A stretch of 45,029 bases of DNA from Microcaldota archaeon (GTDB lineage: Archaea; Micrarchaeota; Micrarchaeia; Micrarchaeales; CABMGC01): contig JAJZKP010000006.1 in assembly GCA_021804105.1 (NCBI GenBank), positions 1 through 45,029 of the forward strand, given 5' to 3'. The translations under genes were made by a program, and so were the position numbers. How positions within the stretch are numbered: position 1 is the stretch's first letter; each line of letters opens with the position of its first letter. The notes beneath the pieces were generated by a model. The model ran no database searches. It saw only the letters and a list, made by a program, of their open reading frames with translations, and was not told the DNA's origin. Shown here piece after piece: positions 17,486-26,836 of the stretch.

Positions 17486-18667
17486 ATGAGTTTAAGGCTT
17501 TTCAGCTCTGCGAGCGGAAAGAAGGAACTGTTCAGGAGCCTTAGGAAAGGGTATGTATCGATCTATGTCTGCGGAGTCACACCTTATGACACTACGCACC
17601 TGGGCCACGCGTTCACATACATGTCATTTGACGTGCTGATAAGATATCTGAGATTCAAAGGATTCAGGGTTACATATGCGCAGAATGTGACAGATATAGA
17701 CGACGATATATTGAGAAGGGCAAGGCAGGAGGGCAGGGAGTGGAGGGAGCTGGGAGGGTATTGGACAGAGCATTATCTGAATGACATGAAGGGCCTGAAT
17801 ATTGCAATGCCAGATTATTATATCAAAGCAACTGATGCCATCCCCATGATTACAAAGATGATTTCCGGGCTCTTGAAAGGCAAGCATGCATATAAGAGTG
17901 GGGGAAATGTCTATTTCGACGTATCGAGTTTTCCCAGATATGGTGAATTGTCCCACTTCAGCCAGAAACAGATGACTATGCTGCTCAAAGAACGCGGCGG
18001 TGACCCTGAAGACCCGAATAAGAGGAACCCGCTTGATTTCATACTCTGGCAGAAATGGAAGAGAGGCGAACCGTCATGGAGCCCGGATTTTGGAAAGGGC
18101 AGGCCAGGGTGGCACATCGAGTGCTCGGCCATGATCAAGCAATACCTTGGAGACCAGATAGATATCCACGGCGGAGGCAGAGATTTGATTTTCCCGCACC
18201 ATGAGAGCGAGATAGCGCAATCGGAGAGCTATACAGGGAAGCATCCTTTTGTAAAATATTTCATGCACACTGGCACTGTAATGTATATGGGAGAGAAGAT
18301 GGCCAAGTCGCTAGGAAATCTAGTTATGGTTTCTGAGTTGCTGAGAAGTCACAGCCCAAGCGCAGTGAGGTGGCTGCTTCTGTCACACCATTACAGGAAA
18401 CCCTGGGAGTATATGGCAGAAGATATTTACAATGCAGATATTTACGCTGAAAAGATAGACAAGTTGATGCGAAGGAGCAGCGTAAATGCGGAAAGAATCA
18501 ATAAAAAGTTGGTATCTGACTTTGAACAGGTTATGGATGACGACTTGAATACTCCGGCAGCGCTAGACATTATCAAGACCTTGCTTACGAATGGGAAGGG
18601 GAAGGATACTGCGCGGTATCTTTTGGGAATATTAGGGTTCGCAAGTGTTAACCAACACGCTATTTAA
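17486..18667 (+). CDS. Cysteinyl-tRNA synthetase paralogue, MshC-like cysteine ligase candidate
   Basis: 'YVCGVTPYDTTHLGHAFTY', 'RGGDPEDPNKRNPLDFILWQKWKRGEPSWSPDFGKGRPGWHIECSAM', 'DIHGGGRDLIFPHHESEIAQSES', 'KMAKSLGNLVMVSELL'; ends at about 393 aa without the C-terminal region of CysRS. Confidence 0.85.
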   Translation: MSLRLFSSASGKKELFRSLRKGYVSIYVCGVTPYDTTHLGHAFTYMSFDVLIRYLRFKGFRVTYAQNVTDIDDDILRRARQEGREWRELGGYWTEHYLNDMKGLNIAMPDYYIKATDAIPMITKMISGLLKGKHAYKSGGNVYFDVSSFPRYGELSHFSQKQMTMLLKERGGDPEDPNKRNPLDFILWQKWKRGEPSWSPDFGKGRPGWHIECSAMIKQYLGDQIDIHGGGRDLIFPHHESEIAQSESYTGKHPFVKYFMHTGTVMYMGEKMAKSLGNLVMVSELLRSHSPSAVRWLLLSHHYRKPWEYMAEDIYNADIYAEKIDKLMRRSSVNAERINKKLVSDFEQVMDDDLNTPAALDIIKTLLTNGKGKDTARYLLGILGFASVNQHAI

Positions 18668-18691
18668 ACTTGAAATGGAATTAGTGATACC

Positions 18692-18934
18692 ATGGCAAAA
18701 AAGACTAAAGTGGGGAAGAATGAGCTTCTTGAGGACTATCGCATGCTTGACAGGATGTCGAAGGGACTCGCAGTGCATCAGAAGAATATACAGACGATAA
18801 GCAAGCGCATATCGAAGAAGGTAGATGCGGATTTTAGATCAGGACTAATTGAGAATCTTGACATAGTGGCATCACATATGCGCAGGGCAATGATGGAGCT
18901 AGAACGGGCAAAGAAGGAGCTGAAGGGCATATGA
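18692..18934 (+). CDS. Small hypothetical, predicted helical protein
   Basis: 80-aa charged ORF just downstream of the MshC-like gene. Confidence 0.55.
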   Translation: MAKKTKVGKNELLEDYRMLDRMSKGLAVHQKNIQTISKRISKKVDADFRSGLIENLDIVASHMRRAMMELERAKKELKGI

Positions 18935-19216
18935 CAATGTTACTGTAGCGGTGGACCTGTGAAACCACAGGAGGCAGTATTCAGTAATTCGATATTCTCA
19001 TTCACATTCGGCTAACGAACCCGGATTGTACCTGTAGATCTGTAATGCGTCTAAGGCATATCGAGAATGGGAGGATGTCATGCGCGGAGAGAATGGCTTC
19101 AGTGCTGACGTATAGCTCTGGTTTTCTCATACAAGCGGATACACCGCTGGCAGTAAAGCTTTTTATTACTACTTATAATATAGTATGTTACAGTTCGTTT
19201 TTATGGGGCGCGTGGA

Positions 19217-19633
19217 TTGTCTGGGAGAACCGTACTGAACAGGTATAGTCTGTTCATATCTGATCTACACAAGGCGATAAAGAACAAGGAAGCTGCCAGG
19301 CAGGAAAATATACTCAGAAAGAAAGCTGCTCTTGTAGCAGCACTCTCATCAAGCCATTCATGGAAGACATACGAATACTTCAATGATGGCGCGCAATTCG
19401 ACAAGGAAGCAATAATTGAGGAGAAAAGATGCGCCTTCGAGAAAGGGTGGATGGAGATAACAGAGGATGATGTTGAGGAAGTAATATCAATAAATATAAG
19501 CGAGTATGCTTTCTCAATGTGGCTCTTTTACGCCTTCGGCAAGGAGGAGAAGAAAGAGTACACGCTTCTCTTCGACCAGATAAAGAAAGAGTTCGCCTAC
19601 GGTCTTGAGCCGATAGAGCGCGTCATTGAATAA
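19217..19633 (+). CDS. Hypothetical protein
   Basis: 138-aa ORF (TTG start) co-directional with kae1. Confidence 0.5.
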   Translation: MSGRTVLNRYSLFISDLHKAIKNKEAARQENILRKKAALVAALSSSHSWKTYEYFNDGAQFDKEAIIEEKRCAFEKGWMEITEDDVEEVISINISEYAFSMWLFYAFGKEEKKEYTLLFDQIKKEFAYGLEPIERVIE

Positions 19634-19656
19634 CTTTTCCTTAGTATAATATCGTT

Positions 19657-20634
19657 ATGGCAGTACTAGGCATAGAGAGCAGCGCGCACACATTCGGAGT
19701 AGGCATTGTGGAGAACGGCAGGGTGCTCTCAAATGAGAAGGAGATGTACAGAATAGGAAGGTCCGGAATGATACCCAATGAGGTTGCAGAATTTCATGCA
19801 GAAAATGCAGGATCTGTTATAAGCAGGGCCGTCAGCAAGGCAGGGATATCAAGGAAGGACATAACCGGCATAGGGTATACAAGGGGTCCGGGGCTCGGCC
19901 CGTGCCTGCAGGTAGGCCAGCTTTCAGCAAAGATCCTTGCCAAGAAACTCGGAGTACCAATAGCACCGGTAAACCATGGGATAGGACATGTAGAAGCGGC
20001 AAGGATATTTTCCGGGCTCAAGAGGCCCGTTGTGCTCTATGTGAGCGGCGGTAACTCGCAGATACTTAAACTCTCGGAGGAGCCATTCAGGCATTACAAG
20101 GTGCTAGGCGAAACCTTTGACATAGGCGTGGGCAACATGCTCGATACTTTTGCAAGAGCAATAGGGCTTGATCCTGCCTGGGGCTCTACTGTGGACAAAT
20201 ATGCAAAGAAAGGAAAGTACATTGAATTGCCATATAACGTAAAGGGCATGGACTTTTCATTCACCGGGCTGGTAACCAAGGCAAGCGGGCTTGCATCAAG
20301 GCACAGCAAGGAGGATTTGTGCTTTTCCATAGAGGAAACGGCATTCGCGATGCTTTGTGAGACTACAGAACGGGCACTATTGCTCACAGAGGCCAAGGAG
20401 CTCTGCGTCTGCGGAGGGGTTGCGCAGAGCGCGAGGCTCAAGGAGATGCTCGGCATTATGGCAGATGAGCATGGAGTAAGGTTTGGATTCTGCGATAATC
20501 AGTTCAATGCCGATAACGGAGCCATGATAGCTCTGGTGGCAGAGCGCATGCTTAAGGGCAATTGTTCTGCAAGGATTGGAGAATGCGACATAGAGCAGAG
20601 GTACAGGGTAGATTCAGCAGAGGTATTCTTATGA
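19657..20634 (+). CDS. kae1: KEOPS subunit Kae1 (tRNA t6A biosynthesis)
   Basis: 'LGIESSAHTFGVGIV', 'GYTRGPGLGPCLQVG', 'VNHGIGHVEAARI', 'VLYVSGGNSQI'. Confidence 0.97.
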   Translation: MAVLGIESSAHTFGVGIVENGRVLSNEKEMYRIGRSGMIPNEVAEFHAENAGSVISRAVSKAGISRKDITGIGYTRGPGLGPCLQVGQLSAKILAKKLGVPIAPVNHGIGHVEAARIFSGLKRPVVLYVSGGNSQILKLSEEPFRHYKVLGETFDIGVGNMLDTFARAIGLDPAWGSTVDKYAKKGKYIELPYNVKGMDFSFTGLVTKASGLASRHSKEDLCFSIEETAFAMLCETTERALLLTEAKELCVCGGVAQSARLKEMLGIMADEHGVRFGFCDNQFNADNGAMIALVAERMLKGNCSARIGECDIEQRYRVDSAEVFL

Positions 20635-21215
20635 TAGTAGGAGAAGGGGCTGAAGCACAGATATATTCTGAGCTGGTATTCGGAAAGGAGCTGCTGGTGA
20701 AGGAAAGGCATGCCAAGAAGTACAGGATACCTCAGCTTGACCTTTCCATAAGGAGATGGAGGACAAGGAACGAGGCGCGCATAATGAGTGCATTATATGA
20801 AGCTGGCATACGTGTTCCGCGCATTGTTGCACTTGGGGAATTCACTATATACATGGAGAAGCTGGAGGGCAGACTTATGAAGGACTTTAAGTCTGGAAGG
20901 AGGACAGCCCTGCAGTGTGGTAAGACTCTTGCCAAGATGCACAATATAGGCATAGTACATGGCGATTTCACGCCGGCAAACATAATTGTATGCAATGGCA
21001 ACGTGCATGTGATAGACTTCGGGCTCTCGGGTTTCAGCAGGGACTCGGAGGAAAGAGCACTGGATATGTTGCTAATGAAGAGGGCGCTTACTCGCGACAT
21101 GTATGTTGCATTCGAGAGGGCTTACTCAAGGTCTTCTAAAGACCAGAAAGCAGTGCTGAAAAGGCTGGCCGAGATGGAATTAAGGGGCAGGTATCAGTCC
21201 AGGACAATCGCTTGA
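20631..21215 (+). CDS. bud32: KEOPS subunit Bud32 kinase
   Basis: 'GEGAEAQIY', 'VKERHAKKYRIPQLD', 'HGDFTPANIIV', 'VIDFGLS'; ATGA overlap with kae1. Confidence 0.96.
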   Translation: MIVGEGAEAQIYSELVFGKELLVKERHAKKYRIPQLDLSIRRWRTRNEARIMSALYEAGIRVPRIVALGEFTIYMEKLEGRLMKDFKSGRRTALQCGKTLAKMHNIGIVHGDFTPANIIVCNGNVHVIDFGLSGFSRDSEERALDMLLMKRALTRDMYVAFERAYSRSSKDQKAVLKRLAEMELRGRYQSRTIA

Positions 21216-21244
21216 GTATGCAGGAAGGAATATGTAGCAGGGTA

Positions 21245-22501
21245 TCAGGTACCGTATCTCCACTGGCTCATGTACTGCTTCTGCTCCTTTGTCAATTCGT
21301 CTATTGTAATGCCCATGGCATGGAGCTTGGATCTGGCTATCCTTTCGTCGGTCTCAGGCGGGATTTCATGGACACGCGGTGCAAGCTTCCCGCGGTTCTT
21401 TATTATGTGTACTGCACCAAGGGCCTGGTTTGCGAAACTCATGTCCATTACCTCGCTCGGATGCCCTTCCGCGGCACCGAGATTCACAAGCCTTCCGTCA
21501 GAGAGCATGTAGATGCGCTTTCCGCCAGGCAGTGTATACTCATTTAATTGGTTCCTTAGCTCCCTTCCTGGCTTGACCTTCTTTTTGAGGCCTTTTACGT
21601 CTACTTCGACATCGAAATGGCCGACATTGGCAAGTATTGCACCGTCTTTCATTTTCTGCATGTGCTCATACGTTATGACATTTATGTCTCCTGTAGCGGT
21701 TATGAATATATCGCCCTCTTTTGCCGCTTCAGCCATGGGCTTTACCTCAAAGCCATCCATTGTAGCTTCCAAGGCCTTGAACGGATTGACCTCGGTGACT
21801 ATGACCCTGGCTCCATGGCCGTGCATCCTCATTGCGATTCCCCTGCCCACCCAACCGTATCCTGCCACTACGCCAACCTTACCGCTCACCATTATGTTCG
21901 TAGCCCGTATTACTCCGTCAAGCCCGCTCTGCCCTGTGCCATACCTGTTATCGAACAGGTATTTTGTATAAGCATTATTCACTGCCATTATAGGATAACG
22001 CAGTATCTTCTCTTCCTCCATCGCCTTTAGGCGCACTATGCCCGTAGTCGTCTCCTCTGTGCCGCCTATTATCTTCAGGTCTGGATAATCCTGATGCACC
22101 ATTGCGTGCATATCTGCACCGTCATCCATTATTAGGTCTGGCTTCAGCTTAAGTGCCGTGCGCATATTCTCATAGTAGGCATCTCCGTCCTGTCCCTTCC
22201 ATGCATATACCTTTATTCCTTCAGCTGCAAGGGCTGCTGCAATGTCGTCCTGAGTGGAGAGCGGATTGCCGGCTACAAGTGCTATATCTGCCCCTGCGGC
22301 TTTGATGACGCGCACGAGAACCCCAGTCTCCTTTGTTATGTGCAACATCATCGCAACCTTTATTCCCTTAAGCGGCTTTGATTCCTGAAGCTCCTTCTTT
22401 ATTATCATTAGCACAGGCATGTGCATCTCCGCCCACTCGAGCTGGAGTTTGCCCTGTTCGGCTAGCTTTATGTCTTTTATCTTGTAGTCTGCCATAGGCA
22501 C
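21245..22501 (-). CDS. ahcY: Adenosylhomocysteinase
   Basis: '[27 protein letters not shown]', '[11 protein letters not shown]', '[21 protein letters not shown]'. Confidence 0.97.
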   Translation of the reverse strand: MPMADYKIKDIKLAEQGKLQLEWAEMHMPVLMIIKKELQESKPLKGIKVAMMLHITKETGVLVRVIKAAGADIALVAGNPLSTQDDIAAALAAEGIKVYAWKGQDGDAYYENMRTALKLKPDLIMDDGADMHAMVHQDYPDLKIIGGTEETTTGIVRLKAMEEEKILRYPIMAVNNAYTKYLFDNRYGTGQSGLDGVIRATNIMVSGKVGVVAGYGWVGRGIAMRMHGHGARVIVTEVNPFKALEATMDGFEVKPMAEAAKEGDIFITATGDINVITYEHMQKMKDGAILANVGHFDVEVDVKGLKKKVKPGRELRNQLNEYTLPGGKRIYMLSDGRLVNLGAAEGHPSEVMDMSFANQALGAVHIIKNRGKLAPRVHEIPPETDERIARSKLHAMGITIDELTKEQKQYMSQWRYGT

Positions 22502-22541
22502 ATCACGTATGCAGTGAACTCCGAGAGGGGTAAGGAGCTGA

Positions 22542-22616
22542 TCAGAGCTCTCCTACTCTCCTCTTCTGCGCTCGCTTTATCCTTCGCCTTCTTTTCTTTA
22601 CCCATTTCCAGCGCAT
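22542..22616 (-). CDS. rpl41e: Candidate ribosomal protein eL41
   Basis: Short ORF below the track cutoff: [24 protein letters not shown], resembling the Arg/Lys/Trp-rich eL41 peptide. Confidence 0.7.
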   Translation of the reverse strand: MRWKWVKKRRRRIKRAQKRRVGEL

Positions 22617-22712
22617 TCTTCCCTTTTTCTTCCACTTCCTAGGTATGCTTCCCGTTGTAAACACCACAGATGTCTCTTGATTTTAATTAGCTTTAAGCTG
22701 GATAACCTTTAT

Positions 22713-23519
22713 ATGCCTATGTTGCCTTATTTCAGCAGTGCATCCTCAATGGCAGCGAATATTTCCACATATATAATAGTGATAGTCTTGGTAATCATAG
22801 CGATAGTTGCTATAGACTTCCTGCTCAACTATGTGATATCACTGAGGACTTCAAAGACCTCGACGACGACAGCAGTTACAAGCAATGGTGTCGCGACAAC
22901 AGTCAATAGCGTGGTGACTACCGTTGCCAATTACTCCAACGTAACAACAGGGTGCCTTTCTAATAATGTTACTGAAGCGCTACTTAACGGCAACTTCAGT
23001 AGCGGCAATTTCGAGGGCTGGAACGTTACAGGGCAAGGTTTTGGAAGTGCCCCAGTAAACATCATTTATGCGAATGCAAATGGCGATTATTACAGTGCGC
23101 CATGGTCAGGATACAATGGCATCTTCTTCGCAACGACGCACTGGCCAGGAACCAGCGTTACCCCGGGCAACATAACTTCAGAGCCTTTCAAGGTAACCGA
23201 GCCGTATCTCAATTTCCAGATAGTATCCCCGCAGGATAACGAGTTATATGTGGAACTGCTTGACAACGGACAGCCATTGATAATAAACCACTATTTCACA
23301 TTCCCGGCGGTGGCAAACGCCACAAATGCGCAAAGCACATTCGTCAACGCCAGCATACCAATAGCCTCACTGATATGCCAGAATATCAGCGTGAGGGTTG
23401 TATCGGGTGTTGTGGGCCAGCGAATAGGCAATTATAAGTTCATAGCAGTAGGCGACTTTTACATGAGCAAGGTCTTCAAACAGGACCCCGGAGTGATATA
23501 TAACAGAACAGTAGTTTAG
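22713..23519 (+). CDS. N-terminally membrane-anchored extracellular protein
   Basis: TM 'ISTYIIVIVLVIIAIVAIDFLLNYV', Thr-rich linker, 'LLNGNFSSGNFEGWNVTG' beta-domain start. Confidence 0.7.
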   Translation: MPMLPYFSSASSMAANISTYIIVIVLVIIAIVAIDFLLNYVISLRTSKTSTTTAVTSNGVATTVNSVVTTVANYSNVTTGCLSNNVTEALLNGNFSSGNFEGWNVTGQGFGSAPVNIIYANANGDYYSAPWSGYNGIFFATTHWPGTSVTPGNITSEPFKVTEPYLNFQIVSPQDNELYVELLDNGQPLIINHYFTFPAVANATNAQSTFVNASIPIASLICQNISVRVVSGVVGQRIGNYKFIAVGDFYMSKVFKQDPGVIYNRTVV

Positions 23520-23567
23520 GGCCAGGCGCGCAAAAGACTTTTATAGCCAGTTTGATGAGGTTATATC

Positions 23568-25019
23568 ATGCTCCGTCTCTATAACACACTAACCAGGAAG
23601 AAAGAGAAATTCGTGCCAATCAGCGATAGGAAGGTTGGGTTCTACAGCTGCGGCATCACAGCCTATTTTTATCCGCACATAGGTAACATGCGCAGGTACG
23701 TCATGGACGATGTGATAAAGAGGACCATGCTTCATGGCAAATATTATGTCACGCATGTGGAGAATATAACTGACGTCGGGCACCTTATAGGGGACGCAAA
23801 CACTACTGACGACAAGATGAGGATAGAGGCAGAGAAGGAGCATAAAACTATGAAGGCGGTGGCAATGTTCTATTTCGGGATATTCGAGAACGACATGAAA
23901 TTGCTCAACATAATCAGACCGTCCAAGATGCCATTTGCATCTGAACATGTGCCCGAGATGATAAGCCTAATAAAGAGGCTTGATGACAAAGGATTCCTTT
24001 ATAGGCTTGGTTCCGGCATCTACTTTGATACATCGAAGTTCAAGGATTACGGGAGACTCACAGGATCTGATTTTGACACCTTGAATGCGCAGCTTAAAGG
24101 TGGTGCGAGGGTTGAACGTGTTGCAGGCATAAGGAACATCACAGACTTCGCAGTATGGAGGTTTGCTGAAGGGACAGACATGATATGGAATAGCCCATGG
24201 GGCAGGGGTTTTCCAGGATGGCACATAGAGTGCAGTGCGCTCAGCATGATGGAGCTCGGCGAGCATTTTGACGTGCATACTGGTGGTGTGGACCATATAG
24301 CAGTGCACCATTCCAACGAGATAGCGCAGTCGGAATCGGCAACCGGGAAGAAATTCGTCAATTATTGGGTGCATCACGAATTCCTCACAGTAAACGGGCA
24401 GAAGATGTCAAAATCGCTGGGAAACATATATACGGTACAGCATGTGCTAGAAAAAGGCTATTCTCCAATGGCCCTGAGAATGTTCATGCTCTCGGGTCAT
24501 TACAGGCAGATACTTAATTTCACTTTCGAGGCCATGGACAACATAGCCAACACGCTAAACGGCATTTATTCCTTCCTTGAGAGACTTGAAGAAATTAAAG
24601 GAACCGTGAAAAATGACGATTCTGCGGACTTCAGAAAGACCATAAGCTCCCATAAGAGAGGTTTCTTCAAGGCCCTTGATGACGATATAAACACGCCGCT
24701 GGCACTGGCAGAGATGCATGCTGTGATAAACTACACCAATGCAAGGCGCTCTGCAGGAAAGCTTAACAATGCAGAGGCAAGGCACGTGATGAGGGCAATG
24801 CTTGAGTTCGACAAGGTGCTTGGGCTGAAGTTTGAAGCGCACTTGAATTCGGTAAGCAAGCCATTGGAGAAGGAGGTGCTGGACCTGCTGGACGAACGCG
24901 AGAAGGCGAGGAACGGCAGGGATTTCAAGCGTGCAGACGAGATAAGGAAACTGCTCAAGGACAAGTATAACGTGGCGCTTGAGGACACCAACGAAGGCGT
25001 GCGCTGGCACAAGGACTGA
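23568..25019 (+). CDS. cysS: Cysteinyl-tRNA synthetase, full length
   Basis: 'YSCGITAYFYPHIGNMRRYV', 'ENITDVGHLIGDANTTDDKM', 'GWHIECSALSM', 'KMSKSLGNIYTV', C-terminal 'REKARNGRDFKRADEIRKLL...VALEDTNEGVRWHK'. Confidence 0.95.
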   Translation: MLRLYNTLTRKKEKFVPISDRKVGFYSCGITAYFYPHIGNMRRYVMDDVIKRTMLHGKYYVTHVENITDVGHLIGDANTTDDKMRIEAEKEHKTMKAVAMFYFGIFENDMKLLNIIRPSKMPFASEHVPEMISLIKRLDDKGFLYRLGSGIYFDTSKFKDYGRLTGSDFDTLNAQLKGGARVERVAGIRNITDFAVWRFAEGTDMIWNSPWGRGFPGWHIECSALSMMELGEHFDVHTGGVDHIAVHHSNEIAQSESATGKKFVNYWVHHEFLTVNGQKMSKSLGNIYTVQHVLEKGYSPMALRMFMLSGHYRQILNFTFEAMDNIANTLNGIYSFLERLEEIKGTVKNDDSADFRKTISSHKRGFFKALDDDINTPLALAEMHAVINYTNARRSAGKLNNAEARHVMRAMLEFDKVLGLKFEAHLNSVSKPLEKEVLDLLDEREKARNGRDFKRADEIRKLLKDKYNVALEDTNEGVRWHKD

Positions 25020-25475
25020 TCAGGTTTCTGGTTCTGGAGTCAGAGTGGCTTCTGGAAGATGCCCTGCATTGACTTTCCTTCCGCCTCGCTTTGCCTGTTT
25101 CTCTATGTGTGCAGCGGCAAACAGCAGCGCAAGGTCATCAATGCCCTGCATCTCTGCCCAGGACTTGATGTACGTGGCTATATTCTTAAGCGACCTGGTA
25201 TATCTGTCAGTAAAACTGTATGCGTTTGCCTCATGCTTAAGTATGCCAACGGTCACGCCGAAATCCAGATAGCGTTTCCAAGTAGCTACAGGCAAATCTT
25301 CGGGGCAGTCCTTCAGCCTGAGCTCTCCGCGCTTCTTGACCTCAGTAAGGGCCTTCGAGAATCTGTATGCCTTTGTCTCGTTCTCGAAATAAATCTTTGC
25401 AATCTCCTTCACGTTAGGGCTCTTGAGTTTCTCCCTGAGGGCTGCATCCTCAAATTCCCAGTACCTGATCGCCAT
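25020..25475 (-). CDS. Hypothetical protein
   Basis: 151-aa ORF, same direction as the upstream DRG GTPase. Confidence 0.6.
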   Translation of the reverse strand: MAIRYWEFEDAALREKLKSPNVKEIAKIYFENETKAYRFSKALTEVKKRGELRLKDCPEDLPVATWKRYLDFGVTVGILKHEANAYSFTDRYTRSLKNIATYIKSWAEMQGIDDLALLFAAAHIEKQAKRGGRKVNAGHLPEATLTPEPET

Positions 25476-25499
25476 GATATTGGTTGGTCAGTTAAGAAT

Positions 25500-26615
25500 T
25501 TATGCTTTTGCGTAAATCAGCGTCACGACATCTTCATCCATAAGGACGTGCTCCGGGCCTACCTTCTGGTTCTTGAATTTAACGCTCCTTCCCTCTACAT
25601 ATGCATACCTGAGGTCTTTTGCGGTCTTCGAGTGTATGGCTTTTGCGACATCCATGACGTTGCTACTGCGCCTTACGATCATAGGCTTTGAGAAGTCTGG
25701 GTCGCCATCCCTGGGTTTAAGGTATATTCGGATAAGCCCCAGCCTTGCGAACAGCGATTCCTTGAGCATCTCTATGTTGGTATCGCGCATTGCGCTTATC
25801 GGCACCACTTTCATTCTTGTCTTGGTTTCTATGTCCGACTTGATCCTTTGCAGCGCCTTTTCATCGATGGTATCGATTTTGTTGAGGGCGACTATGCCGC
25901 CTATATATGCGACGTTGCCGGAAAGGATATCAACTACGTCATCTGCAGTAGAATCTTCATAGAAATAAATGTCACCATTATATATGCTGAACTCGTTAAG
26001 TATTCCAACAATCAGGTTCTTTTCCGGAATCCTGTGCCTGTTAGCTGCGATAGCTATCCCACCAGACAGCTTCCGTTCTATCCTTATGGCAGGAACTGAC
26101 CTGTTTGGGCGTATGCCGAGCATGTTAAGCTCTGCTATCAATTCATAAAGCTGGTCCACTTTATTCACGTCGACAAGGAAGAGGAGCTGATCTGACGTAC
26201 GTATAACGCTGGCTATCTTGGTGCCCTCGCCCCTGCCTTCATGCGCTCCTGAAATCAGCCCCGGCAGGTCCAGGATCTGTATCTTTGCCCCGTTGTATTC
26301 CATCATGCCAGGTATTACTTCTACAGTAGTAAACGCATAGCCTGCTACCTTTGACTCGACATTGGTAAGAACTTTTAGAAGCGAGGACTTGCCGGCATTG
26401 GGGAAACCAACAAGAACCACGGTCGCATCGCCGGTCTTCTTTACCGCAAATCCGGTTCCGCCAAAACCCTTCTTTGTGGCCATCTCTTTTCTTATCCGGG
26501 CCATCTTGGCACGGAGTATGCCAAGGTACTTGTTAGTAGCCTTATTGTACTTGGTCTTTGAGTATTGTTCCTCAAGCTCAGTCAGCTTGTTCTTCAGGCC
26601 CTCGTCCGCGGGCAT
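25500..26615 (-). CDS. DRG/OBG-family GTPase with C-terminal TGS-like domain
   Basis: 'VGFPNAGKSSLLKVLTN', 'ILDLPGLISGAHEGRGEG', 'ALNKIDTID', C-terminal 'VKFKNQKVGPEHVLMDEDVVTLIY'. Confidence 0.96.
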   Translation of the reverse strand: MPADEGLKNKLTELEEQYSKTKYNKATNKYLGILRAKMARIRKEMATKKGFGGTGFAVKKTGDATVVLVGFPNAGKSSLLKVLTNVESKVAGYAFTTVEVIPGMMEYNGAKIQILDLPGLISGAHEGRGEGTKIASVIRTSDQLLFLVDVNKVDQLYELIAELNMLGIRPNRSVPAIRIERKLSGGIAIAANRHRIPEKNLIVGILNEFSIYNGDIYFYEDSTADDVVDILSGNVAYIGGIVALNKIDTIDEKALQRIKSDIETKTRMKVVPISAMRDTNIEMLKESLFARLGLIRIYLKPRDGDPDFSKPMIVRRSSNVMDVAKAIHSKTAKDLRYAYVEGRSVKFKNQKVGPEHVLMDEDVVTLIYAKA

Positions 26616-26671
26616 TGATCCTCCACCTTCAGGTACTATTTTGAACGGACACTTTAAATAATCTCACATTT

Positions 26672-26770
26672 ATGTCAAAGCAGTTGGTGGAAATGGCCAA
26701 AAAAACACATAAGAGGAAGGCTTCAAAGAAAGTCTCGAAGCGAAAGGCCTCCAAGAATAGAAAAAGATAA
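26672..26770 (+). CDS. Small Lys/Arg-rich peptide
   Basis: MSKQLVEMAKKTHKRKASKKVSKRKASKNRKR* (or from ATG 26693); TTTAAATA TATA box upstream, T-rich tract downstream. Confidence 0.5.
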   Translation: MSKQLVEMAKKTHKRKASKKVSKRKASKNRKR

Positions 26771-26836
26771 TAGGTGGGAACTTTCTTTTAATTTTTAAAT
26801 TTTTTTGATTGAGACTGGAATATGCATGCGGTGGAA

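Noticed and set aside
18950-19140. CCTGTG-AAAC-CACAGG hairpin and surrounding gap considered as RNase P or SRP RNA
   Set aside because: No conserved RNase P/SRP elements recognised; only a short local hairpin.
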